The position numbers were made by a program, and so were the translations under genes. Shown here one piece after another: positions 1-8,543 of a stretch of 64,000 nt of DNA; the stretch's first letter is position 1, and every line of letters begins with the position of its first letter. The notes beneath the pieces are model-generated. The model saw only the letters and a list, made by a program, of their open reading frames with translations, was not told where the DNA came from and did no database searches. Source of the stretch: Desulforudis sp. (GTDB lineage Bacteria > Bacillota > Desulfotomaculia > Desulfotomaculales > Desulforudaceae); contig QZIR01000017.1 in NCBI GenBank assembly GCA_003604975.1, forward strand, positions 1 through 64,000, written 5' to 3'.

Positions 1-235
1 GCACCGCGTTTTCTGGTTTTGGCGAAGGTCTGTTCAGGATTATCAAGGGATCTAGCATTTGTGGCACTGTTTTTCACGGGGTTGGTGTCAAACTCAAGTG
101 AGACATCTCGTCTAAACCCTCTTGATGAGTTTAGACAAACGAATACTGCGCTCTTTGGCATTCTCAAGCTGCTTCTTTGTGGGTTTGGTTTGTGTATATT
201 GATTTCCTGGATATGAGTCCAAAACCTAGGAATTG

Positions 236-688
236 CTAGTAAGGGTTATGGGGATTCGGTTTCTGTTTTGGCAAATCGAAAACGCATCGTAAAATATCTT
301 TCGAAGTAACAATACCTCTTATTTTCTGATCTGGGGAAAGAACCGGCAGGCAAGAAATCCGATTATTTAGCATTAGCTCGGCGGATTGTTCAATAGTCAT
401 ATCTTCGGTAGCTGTAATGAGGTTTCGGGTCATAATATGGTGTACCTTTTTTCTCAATGTAGCTTGATCACGGGCTTGCTCCGATAAAGATCCAATAAAG
501 CAACTAACATTGCGATACACGTCTCTATCCGATACTATCCCCACAAATTCCCCGCTTTCAGGAGCTACAACTAAGACATGGCTAAACCCGGCGTGTTTGA
601 ATATTTCTAGGATTTCTCCAATCGGATCGTCCATTTCCACGGTAACCACTCTTGTCGTCATGATATCTTTAATAGTAAAAGAACTCAT
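236..688 (-). CDS. Two-CBS-domain protein
   Basis: A 150-residue protein made of two CBS domains (about residues 8-65 and 82-140) and no other domain. The CBS signatures 'IMTTRVVTVEMDD', 'GIVSDRDV', 'IMTRNLITATED' and 'GIVTSKDIL' are all present. Paired CBS domains bind adenine nucleotides such as AMP, ATP or S-adenosylmethionine and usually act as energy sensors. Stand-alone CBS proteins have no fixed target, so the partner is unknown. The gene ends close to a stretch (1-235) in which I see no gene and is not in an obvious operon. Family assignment is firm; role is not. Confidence 0.85.
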   Translation of the reverse strand: MSSFTIKDIMTTRVVTVEMDDPIGEILEIFKHAGFSHVLVVAPESGEFVGIVSDRDVYRNVSCFIGSLSEQARDQATLRKKVHHIMTRNLITATEDMTIEQSAELMLNNRISCLPVLSPDQKIRGIVTSKDILRCVFDLPKQKPNPHNPY

Positions 689-902
689 AACCGCACCCTT
701 TTCTGTTGCTATCTTGGTATGTTTTTACCCGAAATATCTGCTTGACGTTGTTGCACCCAAATTAACGGCAACCTTTAGGGTCTCTTTAAGTATTCTTCGT
801 TCTTTCGCATTTTCCCTTCAATACGTGCGTGCATAAATAGATGCAAATCTTAAGGAAATGGATCAGTGTGATTTCAACGAACCGGAATCAACCAACCCCA
901 GC

Positions 903-974
903 ACGGCCGAGATCGGCGTAGGAATGGGCCTTTTTAACCTGACCACTTTCATGGGCGGGGCCTTCGGGCCCGCC
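903..974 (+). pseudogene. MFS transporter fragment
   Basis: About 24 codons read 'TAEIGVGMGLFNLTTFMG' followed by GGAFGPA. This is the kind of Gly-rich transmembrane segment found in drug-exporting major facilitator proteins. The frame runs into unrelated sequence on both sides and no start or stop fits a transporter, so I read it as a remnant. The surrounding stretch 689-1100 holds nothing else I recognise. The assignment rests on a short motif read by eye. Confidence 0.35.
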
Positions 975-1100
975 CATGACCAGGAATACAGGCATGGTGA
1001 CCTGTGCCGCAATCAAGTGCCGGCGGCATTTTGGCGGGCCTCCTTGCATATCCCGGCCACGGAACGCAGACCCTAGGGTAAGACAGTACCGCACACGGGG

Positions 1101-1535
1101 GTGATCGGCATACGGGTAGAGTGGTATATCCCGGCCCTGGGTACACCTGTGGTCGCGCTGGCCGACTACGGGCTCAGCCTTAACCTGGCTGCATACAAGA
1201 CTTTGGCGGAGCCTACGGGGGTGCGCCTGGGTTTCGACCGGAACCGCAGATGGATCGTGATCAAGCCCCTGCAAGGGACAGAGGACGAGGTCCGACTACA
1301 GGAAGGGCTTCCGGTCCGTGGGCGGGACGGTAGCGTAAGGGTCAACGGGCGGGACTTTACCCGCTTCGTGCATCGCTATTACCCGGAGCTTCGACCCGGA
1401 AACCGTGCTGTTCGTTACCTGGCCTGGCAGAGTGAGGATGACGGTCTGCTGGTGGTGGATTTGAACCAGCCGGTGGAAATGGGCCGGGGGAACGACGGGA
1501 CAGACGATGATGGGGAAACCGAAAACCAGCACTAG
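1101..1535 (+). CDS. Hypothetical protein, 144 aa
   Basis: I do not recognise the family. The product is soluble, with a central run of alternating hydrophobic residues (WIVIKPL, GLLVVDL) and an acidic, low-complexity C-terminus (GTDDDGETENQ). The start is GTG after a G-rich stretch. Codon composition is like the GC-rich coding genes of the window, which favours a real gene. It ends about 40 bases before a tRNA-like 3' end. It lies between a transporter fragment and a tRNA remnant, so this patch may be a site of past rearrangement. Confidence 0.5.
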   Translation: MIGIRVEWYIPALGTPVVALADYGLSLNLAAYKTLAEPTGVRLGFDRNRRWIVIKPLQGTEDEVRLQEGLPVRGRDGSVRVNGRDFTRFVHRYYPELRPGNRAVRYLAWQSEDDGLLVVDLNQPVEMGRGNDGTDDDGETENQH

Positions 1536-1571
1536 GTTCCCGGGTTTTGTGATCTACGGGATGCCTTCGGC

Positions 1572-1619
1572 CCGACCGATCTTTGAAGGTCGGTGGTTCG
1601 ATTCCAGCCGTGCCCACCA
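1572..1619 (+). pseudogene. tRNA 3'-end remnant
   Basis: Bases 1592-1619 read as the 3' end of a tRNA: T stem GGTGG/CCAGC (one mismatch) around the loop TTCGATT, acceptor strand CGTGCCC, discriminator A, then CCA. A terminator follows at once. The inverted repeat CCGACC/GGTCGG (1572-1577/1588-1593) encloses 10 bases and overlaps the T stem, so it cannot be a normal anticodon arm. No 5' partner GGGCACG lies in the preceding 100 bases. I infer a truncated tRNA, perhaps a scar of integration at a tRNA 3' end. Confidence 0.5.
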
Positions 1620-1621
1620 GG

Positions 1622-1660
1622 AAAAAACTTCACCGGGTTGGAAGTCCGGTGGGTTTCTTC
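1622..1660 (+). terminator. Rho-independent terminator after tRNA remnant
   Basis: Stem CACCGG (1631-1636) pairs with CCGGTG (1646-1651), with an A-run before and GTTTCTTCT after. It directly follows the CCA end, as expected for a tRNA transcript. The rest of the stretch to 2033 is AT-rich; the only notable item is a nine-codon ORF at 1975-2004 with a GAGGGGGTGG ribosome site. Confidence 0.6.
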
Positions 1661-2033
1661 TCGCTTCCTTTCGGCTACCTTAAAAAGGCCAGGATCACAC
1701 CATATCAATTCGAGAGTCCCCCAAATTTCCTCAATAGGAATCTTGACCGCCTGAGCCATCTTTGCATAATTCCAAAAATTTAGTAATAGATAAACAATAT
1801 AGGTAGGACACTCTAATTCCCAATGTCGAAATACACTGAATAAGTAGTTAAACGCTGCCTGACTTATGACAGGTTTTTTGTCAGCTATGAGACATTTTAT
1901 TGTCCTACAAACTGTTATCATGGCTTTGATAAAGAGGTTGTCACAATATTCCGATTTGTCAGAGGGGGTGGTTAATGGACGTAGTTACGTTGGTTAGTTG
2001 GTAACAAATCAATTGCTTAGGGGGGTGTAAACT

Positions 2034-3815
2034 GTGGACGACAAGTCCAAGAACCAGCCAACGCCGTCTGACGACATAGTAGTAGACAAACCAAAATCAA
2101 GTTGGTCCGATCTTTGGAAGTTCGAGGATTACTGGGCAATCTGGCTGGGGGTTCTGCTGCTGGTAGCCGGTATGTTCATCTTTTTTAACAATCCGCCAGC
2201 AGAAATGAATGAGAAGATCGCCAAGGCCAACGCTACGATGCAGGCCGAAGCGGAAAAGGCGCCGTTTGAGACTATCGCCTGGGTTGAGGCCAACGACGCC
2301 AAGGGTAAGCTAAAGGCCAGTGACGGAGATCTGGCCAAGACACTGAACACTTATCTCACCAGACCACACGGGTGGGATTCAAACCCAATTCCTTCATTCT
2401 ATCTAAGTGAAGAAGATGCGGCGGCCAAGAGCGCCGCGGCGGCGGGTAAATACGAGGCGGCCAAGGAAAAGACGGCCGAAGCCAGGGCTGCGGCCGAGGA
2501 AGCGGAAGCCGCGGCAGCGGCGGCCGGCTTCAAGGACCCGACACTCAACAAGCAGGCTGACGAAGCGATTGACGTCTGGGTGGCTGCCAAGGCCTCGGAA
2601 TCCAAGGCGAAAAAGTCTGCTGAGACGAAACCGTACAACCTTATTCCGATCTTGATCGTTCTTTGTGTGGCCTTCGCCCTGTTCTTCGCCATCGGCACAG
2701 CCTTTATGGGCCGGAAGGTGGGCGGATTCCTGCTCGGTTTCCCGTTTGTGTTCCTGGTGGCGACACTGGCCTACATGTTGTCCAACCAGGCAACTATGAA
2801 AGCGTACGGTATTGAATATGTGATTTGGGCCATCGGCTTAGGCCTTTTGATCAGTAATACCATTGGGACACCCAAATGGGTGATGCCGGCCGTCCAGACC
2901 GAGTACTATATCAAGACCGGCCTGGTGCTTCTGGGCGCCAGCATCCTGTTCAGCAAGATCCTCCTGATCGGTCAGGCGGGTATCTTCGTGACCTGGGTGG
3001 TCACCCCGATCGTCCTGATCTTCACCTTCTGGTTCGGCCAAAGGGTGCTCAAGATGGAGTCCAAGACGCTTAACATCACTGTCTCCGCCGATATGTCGGT
3101 TTCCGGCGTTTCTGCCGCCATCGCGACGGCGGCCGCCTGCCGGGCCAAGAAGGAAGAGCTCACCCTGGCGGTCGGGATGTCCGTAGCCTTTACCGCCGTG
3201 ATGATGATCGCCATGCCGGCCTTTATTAAGGCCGTGGGTATGCACCACGTGCTGGGCGGCGCCTGGATGGGCGGCACCATCGACTCGACGGGCGCCGTGG
3301 TAGCGGCGGGCGCAATCCTGAGTGATACCGCAATGTACGTGGCGGCCACGATCAAGATGATCCAGAACGTGATGATCGGTGTTATCGCCTTCGGTGTGGC
3401 GGCCTACTGGTGCACAAAGGTGGAATGCACTCCAGGTGTGAAGCTCGGCTTCAAGGACGCCATTTACGAGATCTGGGTGCGCTTCCCGAAATTCGTACTC
3501 GGCTTCATCGGCGCGTCCATCGTGTTCTCGATCATCTACAGCTCAATGGGTCCGGATGTCGGCAAGGTCCTGATTGATGAGGGTGTCATCAAGGGCTGGA
3601 CTTCGTCCCTCCAGGGTTGGTTCTTCGCCCTGGCCTTTGCGAGCATCGGCCTGGCCACCAACTTCCGTGAGCTGGCCAAATACTTTAAGGGCGGCAAGGT
3701 CGTCATCCTCTACGTCTGCGGCCAGTCGTTCAACATCATCCTGACCCTGCTGATGGCCTACCTGATGTTCTTCGTGGTGTTCCCCGGAGTCACTGAGAAA
3801 CTGATGGGCGGCTAA
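2034..3815 (+). CDS. YeiH/UPF0324-family putative sulfate exporter
   Basis: A 593-residue membrane protein of the YeiH family (putative sulfate exporters). An N-terminal helix (about residues 36-50) is followed by an Ala/Glu/Lys-rich soluble stretch (about 60-200) that looks like a coiled coil. About ten membrane segments then carry family motifs such as 'LLGASILF', 'SADMSVSGVSAA' and 'GGTIDSTGAVVAAGAIL'. The GTG start has a strong AGGGGGGTG site. YeiH proteins are usually near 340 residues, so the long helical N-terminal insert is extra. Export or import of sulfate, sulfite or another anion is plausible in a sulfate reducer but the substrate is not shown here. Confidence 0.8.
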   Translation: MDDKSKNQPTPSDDIVVDKPKSSWSDLWKFEDYWAIWLGVLLLVAGMFIFFNNPPAEMNEKIAKANATMQAEAEKAPFETIAWVEANDAKGKLKASDGDLAKTLNTYLTRPHGWDSNPIPSFYLSEEDAAAKSAAAAGKYEAAKEKTAEARAAAEEAEAAAAAAGFKDPTLNKQADEAIDVWVAAKASESKAKKSAETKPYNLIPILIVLCVAFALFFAIGTAFMGRKVGGFLLGFPFVFLVATLAYMLSNQATMKAYGIEYVIWAIGLGLLISNTIGTPKWVMPAVQTEYYIKTGLVLLGASILFSKILLIGQAGIFVTWVVTPIVLIFTFWFGQRVLKMESKTLNITVSADMSVSGVSAAIATAAACRAKKEELTLAVGMSVAFTAVMMIAMPAFIKAVGMHHVLGGAWMGGTIDSTGAVVAAGAILSDTAMYVAATIKMIQNVMIGVIAFGVAAYWCTKVECTPGVKLGFKDAIYEIWVRFPKFVLGFIGASIVFSIIYSSMGPDVGKVLIDEGVIKGWTSSLQGWFFALAFASIGLATNFRELAKYFKGGKVVILYVCGQSFNIILTLLMAYLMFFVVFPGVTEKLMGG

Positions 3816-3840
3816 ACCGCGGGGTGTGGAGGTACCTGTT

Positions 3841-4140
3841 TTGAGTGTTTTCCTCAATACAGCAGGCGGGCTGAAAAGCCCGCCTGCCTCTAAAAGGAGA
3901 AAGTGGCTCTCCCTCATGCTCGGTGTCTTGCTGATCTGGGCGTTCGTCTTTGTGGTCGCGCCCCTGATCGACCGCGTACCCGCCGTCGGCCAGGCTCACG
4001 AAACGATCAAGGATGAAAAGATTGAGGCCGGCGCCTTCTGGTACGCCGACGTGGAAAAGGTGGGCGAAGCTGCTACCTTCATGCGTAATGCACGTGATTT
4101 CTCGCCGTCCGCACCTCATGTCCCCAGCGGGCCGCCTTAA
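3841..4140 (+). CDS. Single-helix membrane protein, 99 aa
   Basis: Small protein with basic KRRKW followed by one membrane helix (LMLGVLLIWAFVFVVAP) and an outward hydrophilic tail. I chose the TTG at 3841 because GGAGGT lies seven bases upstream; an in-frame GTG at 3826 overlaps that site, and an ATG at 3916 would start inside the helix. It lies 25 bases after the YeiH-type gene on the same strand and is probably co-transcribed, so it may be an accessory subunit. No family recognised. Its early codons contain a perfect hairpin. Confidence 0.55.
   Translation: MSVFLNTAGGLKSPPASKRRKWLSLMLGVLLIWAFVFVVAPLIDRVPAVGQAHETIKDEKIEAGAFWYADVEKVGEAATFMRNARDFSPSAPHVPSGPP
3862..3887 (+). repeat. Perfect 11-bp hairpin
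   Basis: GCAGGCGGGCT pairs with AGCCCGCCTGC around GAAA. It has no U-run, so it is a poor intrinsic terminator. It falls between the YeiH gene and the membrane helix of the next gene, inside that gene's reading frame. Confidence 0.7.
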
Positions 4141-4174
4141 ACGCAAACCATAGATAGTTCAATATGGAACGTGG

Positions 4175-4212
4175 CAAAACTCTTCCGCACCCTCAGGGAG
4201 GAGTTTTGTCTT
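4175..4212 (+). terminator. Terminator before the antiporter operon
   Basis: CAAAACTC (4175-4182) pairs with GAGTTTTG (4201-4208), extended inward by TTCC/GGGA, followed by TCTT. It ends the exporter unit. The remaining AT-rich bases to about 4457 form the leader of the antiporter operon and hold no gene I can support. Confidence 0.6.
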
Positions 4213-4457
4213 AAAAGTGGTATCCATTTTAAAAGACCTAAAGCCAAGCAATTCTTGGCAAACTGTACAAAATATTAAGCTCAAAATTTTTTATTGAAAA
4301 TTTCAATCATCCTTGTTATCATGGCTTAGGCTCCTAATGTTGTCACCATATGCTGGATCAAGATCGATCATCCTTTTTGGCATGGGAGCTGGGGAAAACC
4401 TACAAGATCATTTGAACTGCTCAAATTCTTGTTTGAATGCGAGTTGAAGAACGGACT

Positions 4458-4937
4458 ATGAGTTTTATCCTTACATTCTTATTGATGTTTGCTTTCTGGA
4501 TGCTCCTTTCCGGACAAACCCAGCCCATTCTCCTCCTACTCGGAGTAATTTCGAGCCTGCTCGTGGCGTATTGGTCTCACGATCTGTTTATCGGCAAGGC
4601 CGACATCGGTCAGGGTATCGTCCGCTTTCTCCGACTGATTAGATACATTCCCTGGCTTTTATGGCAAATCGTGCTGGCTAACCTGCACTTAGTCTACCTT
4701 ACTCTGCATCCGAAGATGCCGATTGAACCGACGATGATGACATTTAAAACCAACTTCAATACAGACATGGGTGTTTTCATTCTGGCTACGTCAATAACCC
4801 TCACCCCGGGTACCGTTACTGTAGAGGCCACCCGAGATGAATTTGTCGTGCATTCCATTTCCAAGACTACGGCCGAAAGCCTGGTAAGCGGTGAAATGCA
4901 GGCAAGGGTAAAGGAGATAGAGGGACATCGTGTTTGA
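4458..4937 (+). CDS. mnhE: Mrp antiporter subunit E
   Basis: Na+/H+ antiporter subunit E of the Mrp/Mnh complex. It has two or three N-terminal membrane helices and the family segment 'LATSITLTPGTVTVEATRD' near residue 115, followed by the short cytoplasmic tail. Length (about 159 residues) matches the family. I prefer the ATG at 4458 over the one at 4437 because the protein then starts directly at the first helix; neither has a clear ribosome site. First gene of a ten-gene plus-strand operon with overlapping or nearly touching reading frames. Confidence 0.88.
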   Translation: MSFILTFLLMFAFWMLLSGQTQPILLLLGVISSLLVAYWSHDLFIGKADIGQGIVRFLRLIRYIPWLLWQIVLANLHLVYLTLHPKMPIEPTMMTFKTNFNTDMGVFILATSITLTPGTVTVEATRDEFVVHSISKTTAESLVSGEMQARVKEIEGHRV

Positions 4938-5184
4938 GATCGCAGAAATTATTATCGTCCTGGCGGTATTCCTGGTGCTCTACCGGACCATCGTGGGACC
5001 CCGCTTCTTTGACCGGGCCCTCGCGGCCAACGTCATGGGCACCAAGACCGTGGTATTGTTGGTTCTGATCGGGTTTGTTTACGCCCGTCCGCACTTTCTG
5101 GACATCGCTCTGGTTTACGCGTTGATCAACTTCATTGCCACCCTGGCGATCCTCAAGTACCGGGAAAGCCTGGGCCTGGATTAA
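4930..5184 (+). CDS. mnhF: Mrp antiporter subunit F
   Basis: 84 residues with three membrane helices and the MrpF motif 'VGPRFFDRALAANVMGTK'. The GTG start overlaps the end of the E gene by eight bases, so translation is probably coupled. MrpF sits in the membrane sector of the multi-subunit cation/proton antiporter and is needed for assembly of the complex in other bacteria. Confidence 0.88.
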   Translation: MFEIAEIIIVLAVFLVLYRTIVGPRFFDRALAANVMGTKTVVLLVLIGFVYARPHFLDIALVYALINFIATLAILKYRESLGLD

Positions 5185-5223
5185 TGTTGAAGGCAAAATA
5201 CGGATTATACAGGATGAAGCGAT

Positions 5224-5604
5224 ATGGATGTTAAAACGATTATAACCGCCGTACTCTTATTTACCGGTTGTTTCTTTATCGTGGTGGCCGCGATCGGCGT
5301 GGTTCGCTTTCCGGACTTCTTTGCCCGGATGCACCCGGCCGGCAAGGGCGACACGCTCGGCCAGGCGCTGATCCTGCTGAGCCTGATGGTTTACGAGGGC
5401 TTTACCTTGATCACCGTCAAGCTCTTCATCATTATGGTCTTTATCCTGGTGGCAAACCCGACGGGGAGCCACTTCATCGCTAAGGGTGCCTACGTCGCCG
5501 GAGTCAAGCCAACCAAGGCACACGAGGAAGTCGATATCTCGTCGTCCGAAGTTGCTGTCTCGTCAACTAGTAAAAAACATTGTGGGGTTGACAGTGCATC
5601 ATGA
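5224..5604 (+). CDS. mnhG: Mrp antiporter subunit G
   Basis: 126 residues; three helices with the family motif 'GVVRFPDFFARMHPAGKGDT', in which the Arg, Pro, His and Lys positions typical of MrpG are all kept. The C-terminus carries a Ser-rich hydrophilic tail (about residues 100-126) longer than usual. The stop overlaps the start of the next gene (ATGA), so the two are translationally coupled. Part of the membrane arm of the antiporter. Confidence 0.88.
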   Translation: MDVKTIITAVLLFTGCFFIVVAAIGVVRFPDFFARMHPAGKGDTLGQALILLSLMVYEGFTLITVKLFIIMVFILVANPTGSHFIAKGAYVAGVKPTKAHEEVDISSSEVAVSSTSKKHCGVDSAS

Positions 5605-6194
5605 TTATTGATCTGATTCTCTTGCTCATTCTGGTGATCTGCGCGATCGTTGCCATCCAAATGCGCGACCTGCTAAGCGCGATCATGCTCCTCACTGTTT
5701 ACAGCCTGGTGATGACCCTGGTCTGGACCAGGCTGAATGCCGTGGACGTAGCTTTTACGGAGGCCGCTGTCGGCGCTGGCATCACTACGGTTCTCCTGAT
5801 CGCGGCCCTGAGCCGGACGCAGAGGGGCGAAGAGGGTGACACCAAGCTCCCGTCGTCCCTACGGGTTTCACCCCGCGTGGGTCTGGTCGTGGTGCTCCTT
5901 ACCGGCGCCCTGTTGACCTTCGGTACTCTGGATATGCCCGATTACGGGGATCCTAACGCCCCCGTGAACATGCATGTGGCCCCGTACTACATCGAAGCAT
6001 CGTATCACGATACGGGAGTCCACAACTTCGTGACCGCCATTCTGGCATCTTACAGAGGATATGACACTCTCGGTGAGACCACCGTTATTTTCACCGCCGG
6101 GATGGGTGTGATTCTGCTCCTGAGACGCACCAACCAAAGGTACAAGGGAAGGGTGGACAGTGGCCAAAAGAAAGATGAAAGAGAACATTATTAG
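5601..6194 (+). CDS. MbhD/MbhE-like subunit (MrpA C-terminal module)
   Basis: 197 residues matching the C-terminal part of MrpA, found as separate proteins MbhD and MbhE in membrane-bound hydrogenases. Residues 1-85 are the MbhD-type part with 'MRDLLSAIMLLTVYSLVMTL' and 'DVAFTEAAVGAGITTVLLI', including the membrane-buried Glu of FTEA. Residues 95-180 are MbhE-like with 'HNFVTAILASYRGYDTLGE'. In classical Mrp this is fused to a NuoL-like channel; here it stands alone, as in Mbh-type clusters. The end overlaps the next gene by about 35 bases. Confidence 0.85.
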   Translation: MIIDLILLLILVICAIVAIQMRDLLSAIMLLTVYSLVMTLVWTRLNAVDVAFTEAAVGAGITTVLLIAALSRTQRGEEGDTKLPSSLRVSPRVGLVVVLLTGALLTFGTLDMPDYGDPNAPVNMHVAPYYIEASYHDTGVHNFVTAILASYRGYDTLGETTVIFTAGMGVILLLRRTNQRYKGRVDSGQKKDEREHY

Positions 6195-6597
6195 AAAAAC
6201 AGCGGCGAGGCTATCGATCCCGTTCATCCAGCTCTACGCCCTCTACGTCATCGCCCACGGTGAGCTCGGTCCCGGCGGCGGATTCCAGGGCGGGGTCATC
6301 CTTGGCGCGAGCGTGATCCTGTTCATCCTCGCCTACGGAATGGAAGAAGGAGTGAACAGGGTCAAGCAATGGAAGACGGACGTCCTGAATTCCGTAGGCG
6401 TGCTGCTTTACGGCGGGATCGGGATCCTGTGCCTGTTCTTGGGTGGTAAGTACCTCCAGTACAACGTATTGCCTGTTTCCGATCCCAAGCTGGCCAGTCA
6501 GCTGGGGATCATCGGGATCGAGATCGGGGTCGGCATTACGGTGGCTGCGATTATGATCACCCTATTCATTGAAACTGCAAGGCGAGATGAAAAATGA
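6160..6597 (+). CDS. mnhB: Mrp antiporter subunit B
   Basis: 145 residues with four membrane helices and the MnhB signature 'LYALYVIAHGELGPGGGFQG'. The start is either GTG 6160 or ATG 6175; both overlap the preceding gene, and no ribosome site decides. The stop overlaps the start of subunit C (ATGA). Structural membrane subunit of the cation/proton antiporter. Confidence 0.88.
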   Translation: MAKRKMKENIIRKTAARLSIPFIQLYALYVIAHGELGPGGGFQGGVILGASVILFILAYGMEEGVNRVKQWKTDVLNSVGVLLYGGIGILCLFLGGKYLQYNVLPVSDPKLASQLGIIGIEIGVGITVAAIMITLFIETARRDEK

Positions 6598-6980
6598 TTG
6601 AGTTTATCCTGGGTAAGTACAACTACTGGATCTGTATCGCCCTGATGATGGTCGGGTTCTACGGGATGATCGCCAAGGAGAACCTGATCAAGAAGATCAT
6701 CGGGATGAATATCTTCCAGACCGCCGTGTTTCTGTTCTACATCTCGATGTCTAAGGTTCACGGTGGTACGGCCCCAATTGAATGGCACCACGCCGTGGTC
6801 TATGATAATCCCCTGCCCCACGTGCTGATCCTGACCGCGATTGTGGTGGGCGTGAGTACCACAGCCGTAGCGCTAGCCCTCGTGATTCAGATCTATCAAA
6901 AGTACGGGACGATTGAAGAAAACCGGATCCTCGAGCTGAACCGGATCGAAGAAGAAAAAAATCTGGAGATGAACGGGTAG
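6594..6980 (+). CDS. mnhC: Mrp antiporter subunit C (NuoK-like)
   Basis: 128 residues with three helices, homologous to NuoK of complex I. 'MMVGFYGMIAKENLIKKIIGM' and 'LPHVLILTAIVVGVSTTAVALAL' mark helices 1-2 and 3, with the conserved Glu of AKEN. The tail is rich in Glu and Lys (EENRILELNRIEEEKN). It forms the core together with subunit D and is closely spaced to it (six bases). Confidence 0.9.
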   Translation: MIEFILGKYNYWICIALMMVGFYGMIAKENLIKKIIGMNIFQTAVFLFYISMSKVHGGTAPIEWHHAVVYDNPLPHVLILTAIVVGVSTTAVALALVIQIYQKYGTIEENRILELNRIEEEKNLEMNG

Positions 6981-6986
6981 GTAAGA

Positions 6987-8480
6987 ATGATTGCGCACTT
7001 TCCAATTCTCGTAATCGTAGTTGTCCTGCTGGCAGCCCCCATAGTTCCGCTTGTCGGGAGAAAGAACTGGGTATTCGGCTGGTACGTCGCCACCGGGGCC
7101 ACCCTGCTCTCTTTCTTAATGTCCCTTTCTCTCCTGAATACCGTACTTACGGACGGCCGGATTAGCTACTGGCTGGGTAATTGGGAGCCTCCCTTCGGTA
7201 TTGAGTACGTCTACGACCCACTGAATGCCTTTGTCCTGGTCCTGGTCTCCTTCCTGGCTTTTATGGTTGCCGTCTATGCCCGTAAAAGCCTGGAGGCCGA
7301 ACTGCAGCCGGATCGGTTAACCCCCTTCTACTCGATGTATATGCTCTTCGTGGCCGGGCTGATGGGTATGGTAGCCACCGGTGACCTGTTTAACGTATAC
7401 GTGTTTCTGGAAATCACATCCCTAGCCGGTTACTGCCTGATCGCTGTAGGGCAGAAGCGCGAAGCGCTGATGGCCAGCTTTACCTACCTGATCCTGGGTA
7501 CCATCGCGGCGACCTTCGTTCTGCTGGGTATTGGTTATCTCTACATGGCTACCGGAACCCTCAATATGGCCGACTTGGCGCAGCGGCTGCCGGATCTCTA
7601 CCAGTCCAAGGTGGTCCTGACCGCCTTTGCCTTCTTCACTGTGGGCTTAAGCATCAAGATCGCCCTGTTCCCCCTGCACAATTGGCTGCCCAACGCCTAT
7701 ACCTACGCACCGTCGGTTACGAGCACGATCATGGCGGCCACGGCCACCAAGGTAGGCGCTTATGCCCTGATCCGGGTCATGTTCACCGTCTTTCAGCCGG
7801 ACTTCGAGGTCACCGTGGTGCACGTCACCCAGGTCCTGATCTTTGTCTCGTCGGTGGCTATCCTGGCCGGTTCAATCATCGCCGTGGCCCAGACGGACAT
7901 CAGGAAGATGCTGGCCTACTCCAGTATCGGACAAATCGGGTACATCACTCTGGGCATCGCCCTGATGAACGAGATCGCCATGACCGGCAGCGTGGTGCAC
8001 ATCTTAAACCACGCCCTGATGAAGGGGAGCCTCTTCCTGGTGGTCGGTGCCATCGTTTACAAGACCGGGATCACGCACATCAACGATTTCATCGGTCTCG
8101 GGAAGAAGATGCCGGTGACCATGGCCGCGTTTACGATAGCTGCCCTGTCCATGATCGGGGTGCCGCTTACCGTCGGCTTCGTCAGCAAGTGGTACCTCGC
8201 GATCGGTTCGCTGGATGCCGGAATGTGGTACCTGATCCCGGTGATTCTCCTGAGTTCCCTCCTCACGGCGGTGTATTTCTGGAGGGTCATTGACAACATC
8301 TACTTTAAGAAACCTGAAAAAGAAAACGCGGACGAACAGACCCCGCCTGGAATCAGCGAGGCTCCGGCCCTAATGCTGGTACCGACCTTTGCCCTGGCGG
8401 CGCTCTGTGTCGTGTTTGGAATATTTGCCTCAGTGCCTGTATCGATCGCCGAAAAGGCCGCGGTAATGCTCCTGAGATAG
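6987..8480 (+). CDS. mnhD: Mrp antiporter channel subunit D, copy 1
   Basis: 497-residue NuoL/M/N-type antiporter subunit with about 14 helices. The channel residues are present: Glu142 in 'VYVFLEITSLAGY' (TM5), Lys224 in 'LSIKIALFPLHNWLP' (TM7) and the lysine of 'ATATKVGAYALIRV' (TM8). This fits a working proton or sodium pathway. It is the copy that most resembles classical MrpD and directly follows subunit C. Two more channel-type subunits follow in the same operon. Confidence 0.9.
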   Translation: MIAHFPILVIVVVLLAAPIVPLVGRKNWVFGWYVATGATLLSFLMSLSLLNTVLTDGRISYWLGNWEPPFGIEYVYDPLNAFVLVLVSFLAFMVAVYARKSLEAELQPDRLTPFYSMYMLFVAGLMGMVATGDLFNVYVFLEITSLAGYCLIAVGQKREALMASFTYLILGTIAATFVLLGIGYLYMATGTLNMADLAQRLPDLYQSKVVLTAFAFFTVGLSIKIALFPLHNWLPNAYTYAPSVTSTIMAATATKVGAYALIRVMFTVFQPDFEVTVVHVTQVLIFVSSVAILAGSIIAVAQTDIRKMLAYSSIGQIGYITLGIALMNEIAMTGSVVHILNHALMKGSLFLVVGAIVYKTGITHINDFIGLGKKMPVTMAAFTIAALSMIGVPLTVGFVSKWYLAIGSLDAGMWYLIPVILLSSLLTAVYFWRVIDNIYFKKPEKENADEQTPPGISEAPALMLVPTFALAALCVVFGIFASVPVSIAEKAAVMLLR

Positions 8481-8543
8481 AAACCGTAACCAGTTAGTTA
8501 ACGCTCGATTAACGCCTGACTCTTGTTGCTTTGAGGTGAAGAA

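Noticed and set aside
19-216. 65-codon frame at the left edge
   Set aside because: No family, no ribosome site, odd composition; I see no supportable gene in 1-235.
1532-1921. Minus-strand 129-codon frame over the tRNA remnant and terminator
   Set aside because: Its last third is antisense to the tRNA T arm, a known source of false protein annotations, and it has no ribosome site or recognised motif.
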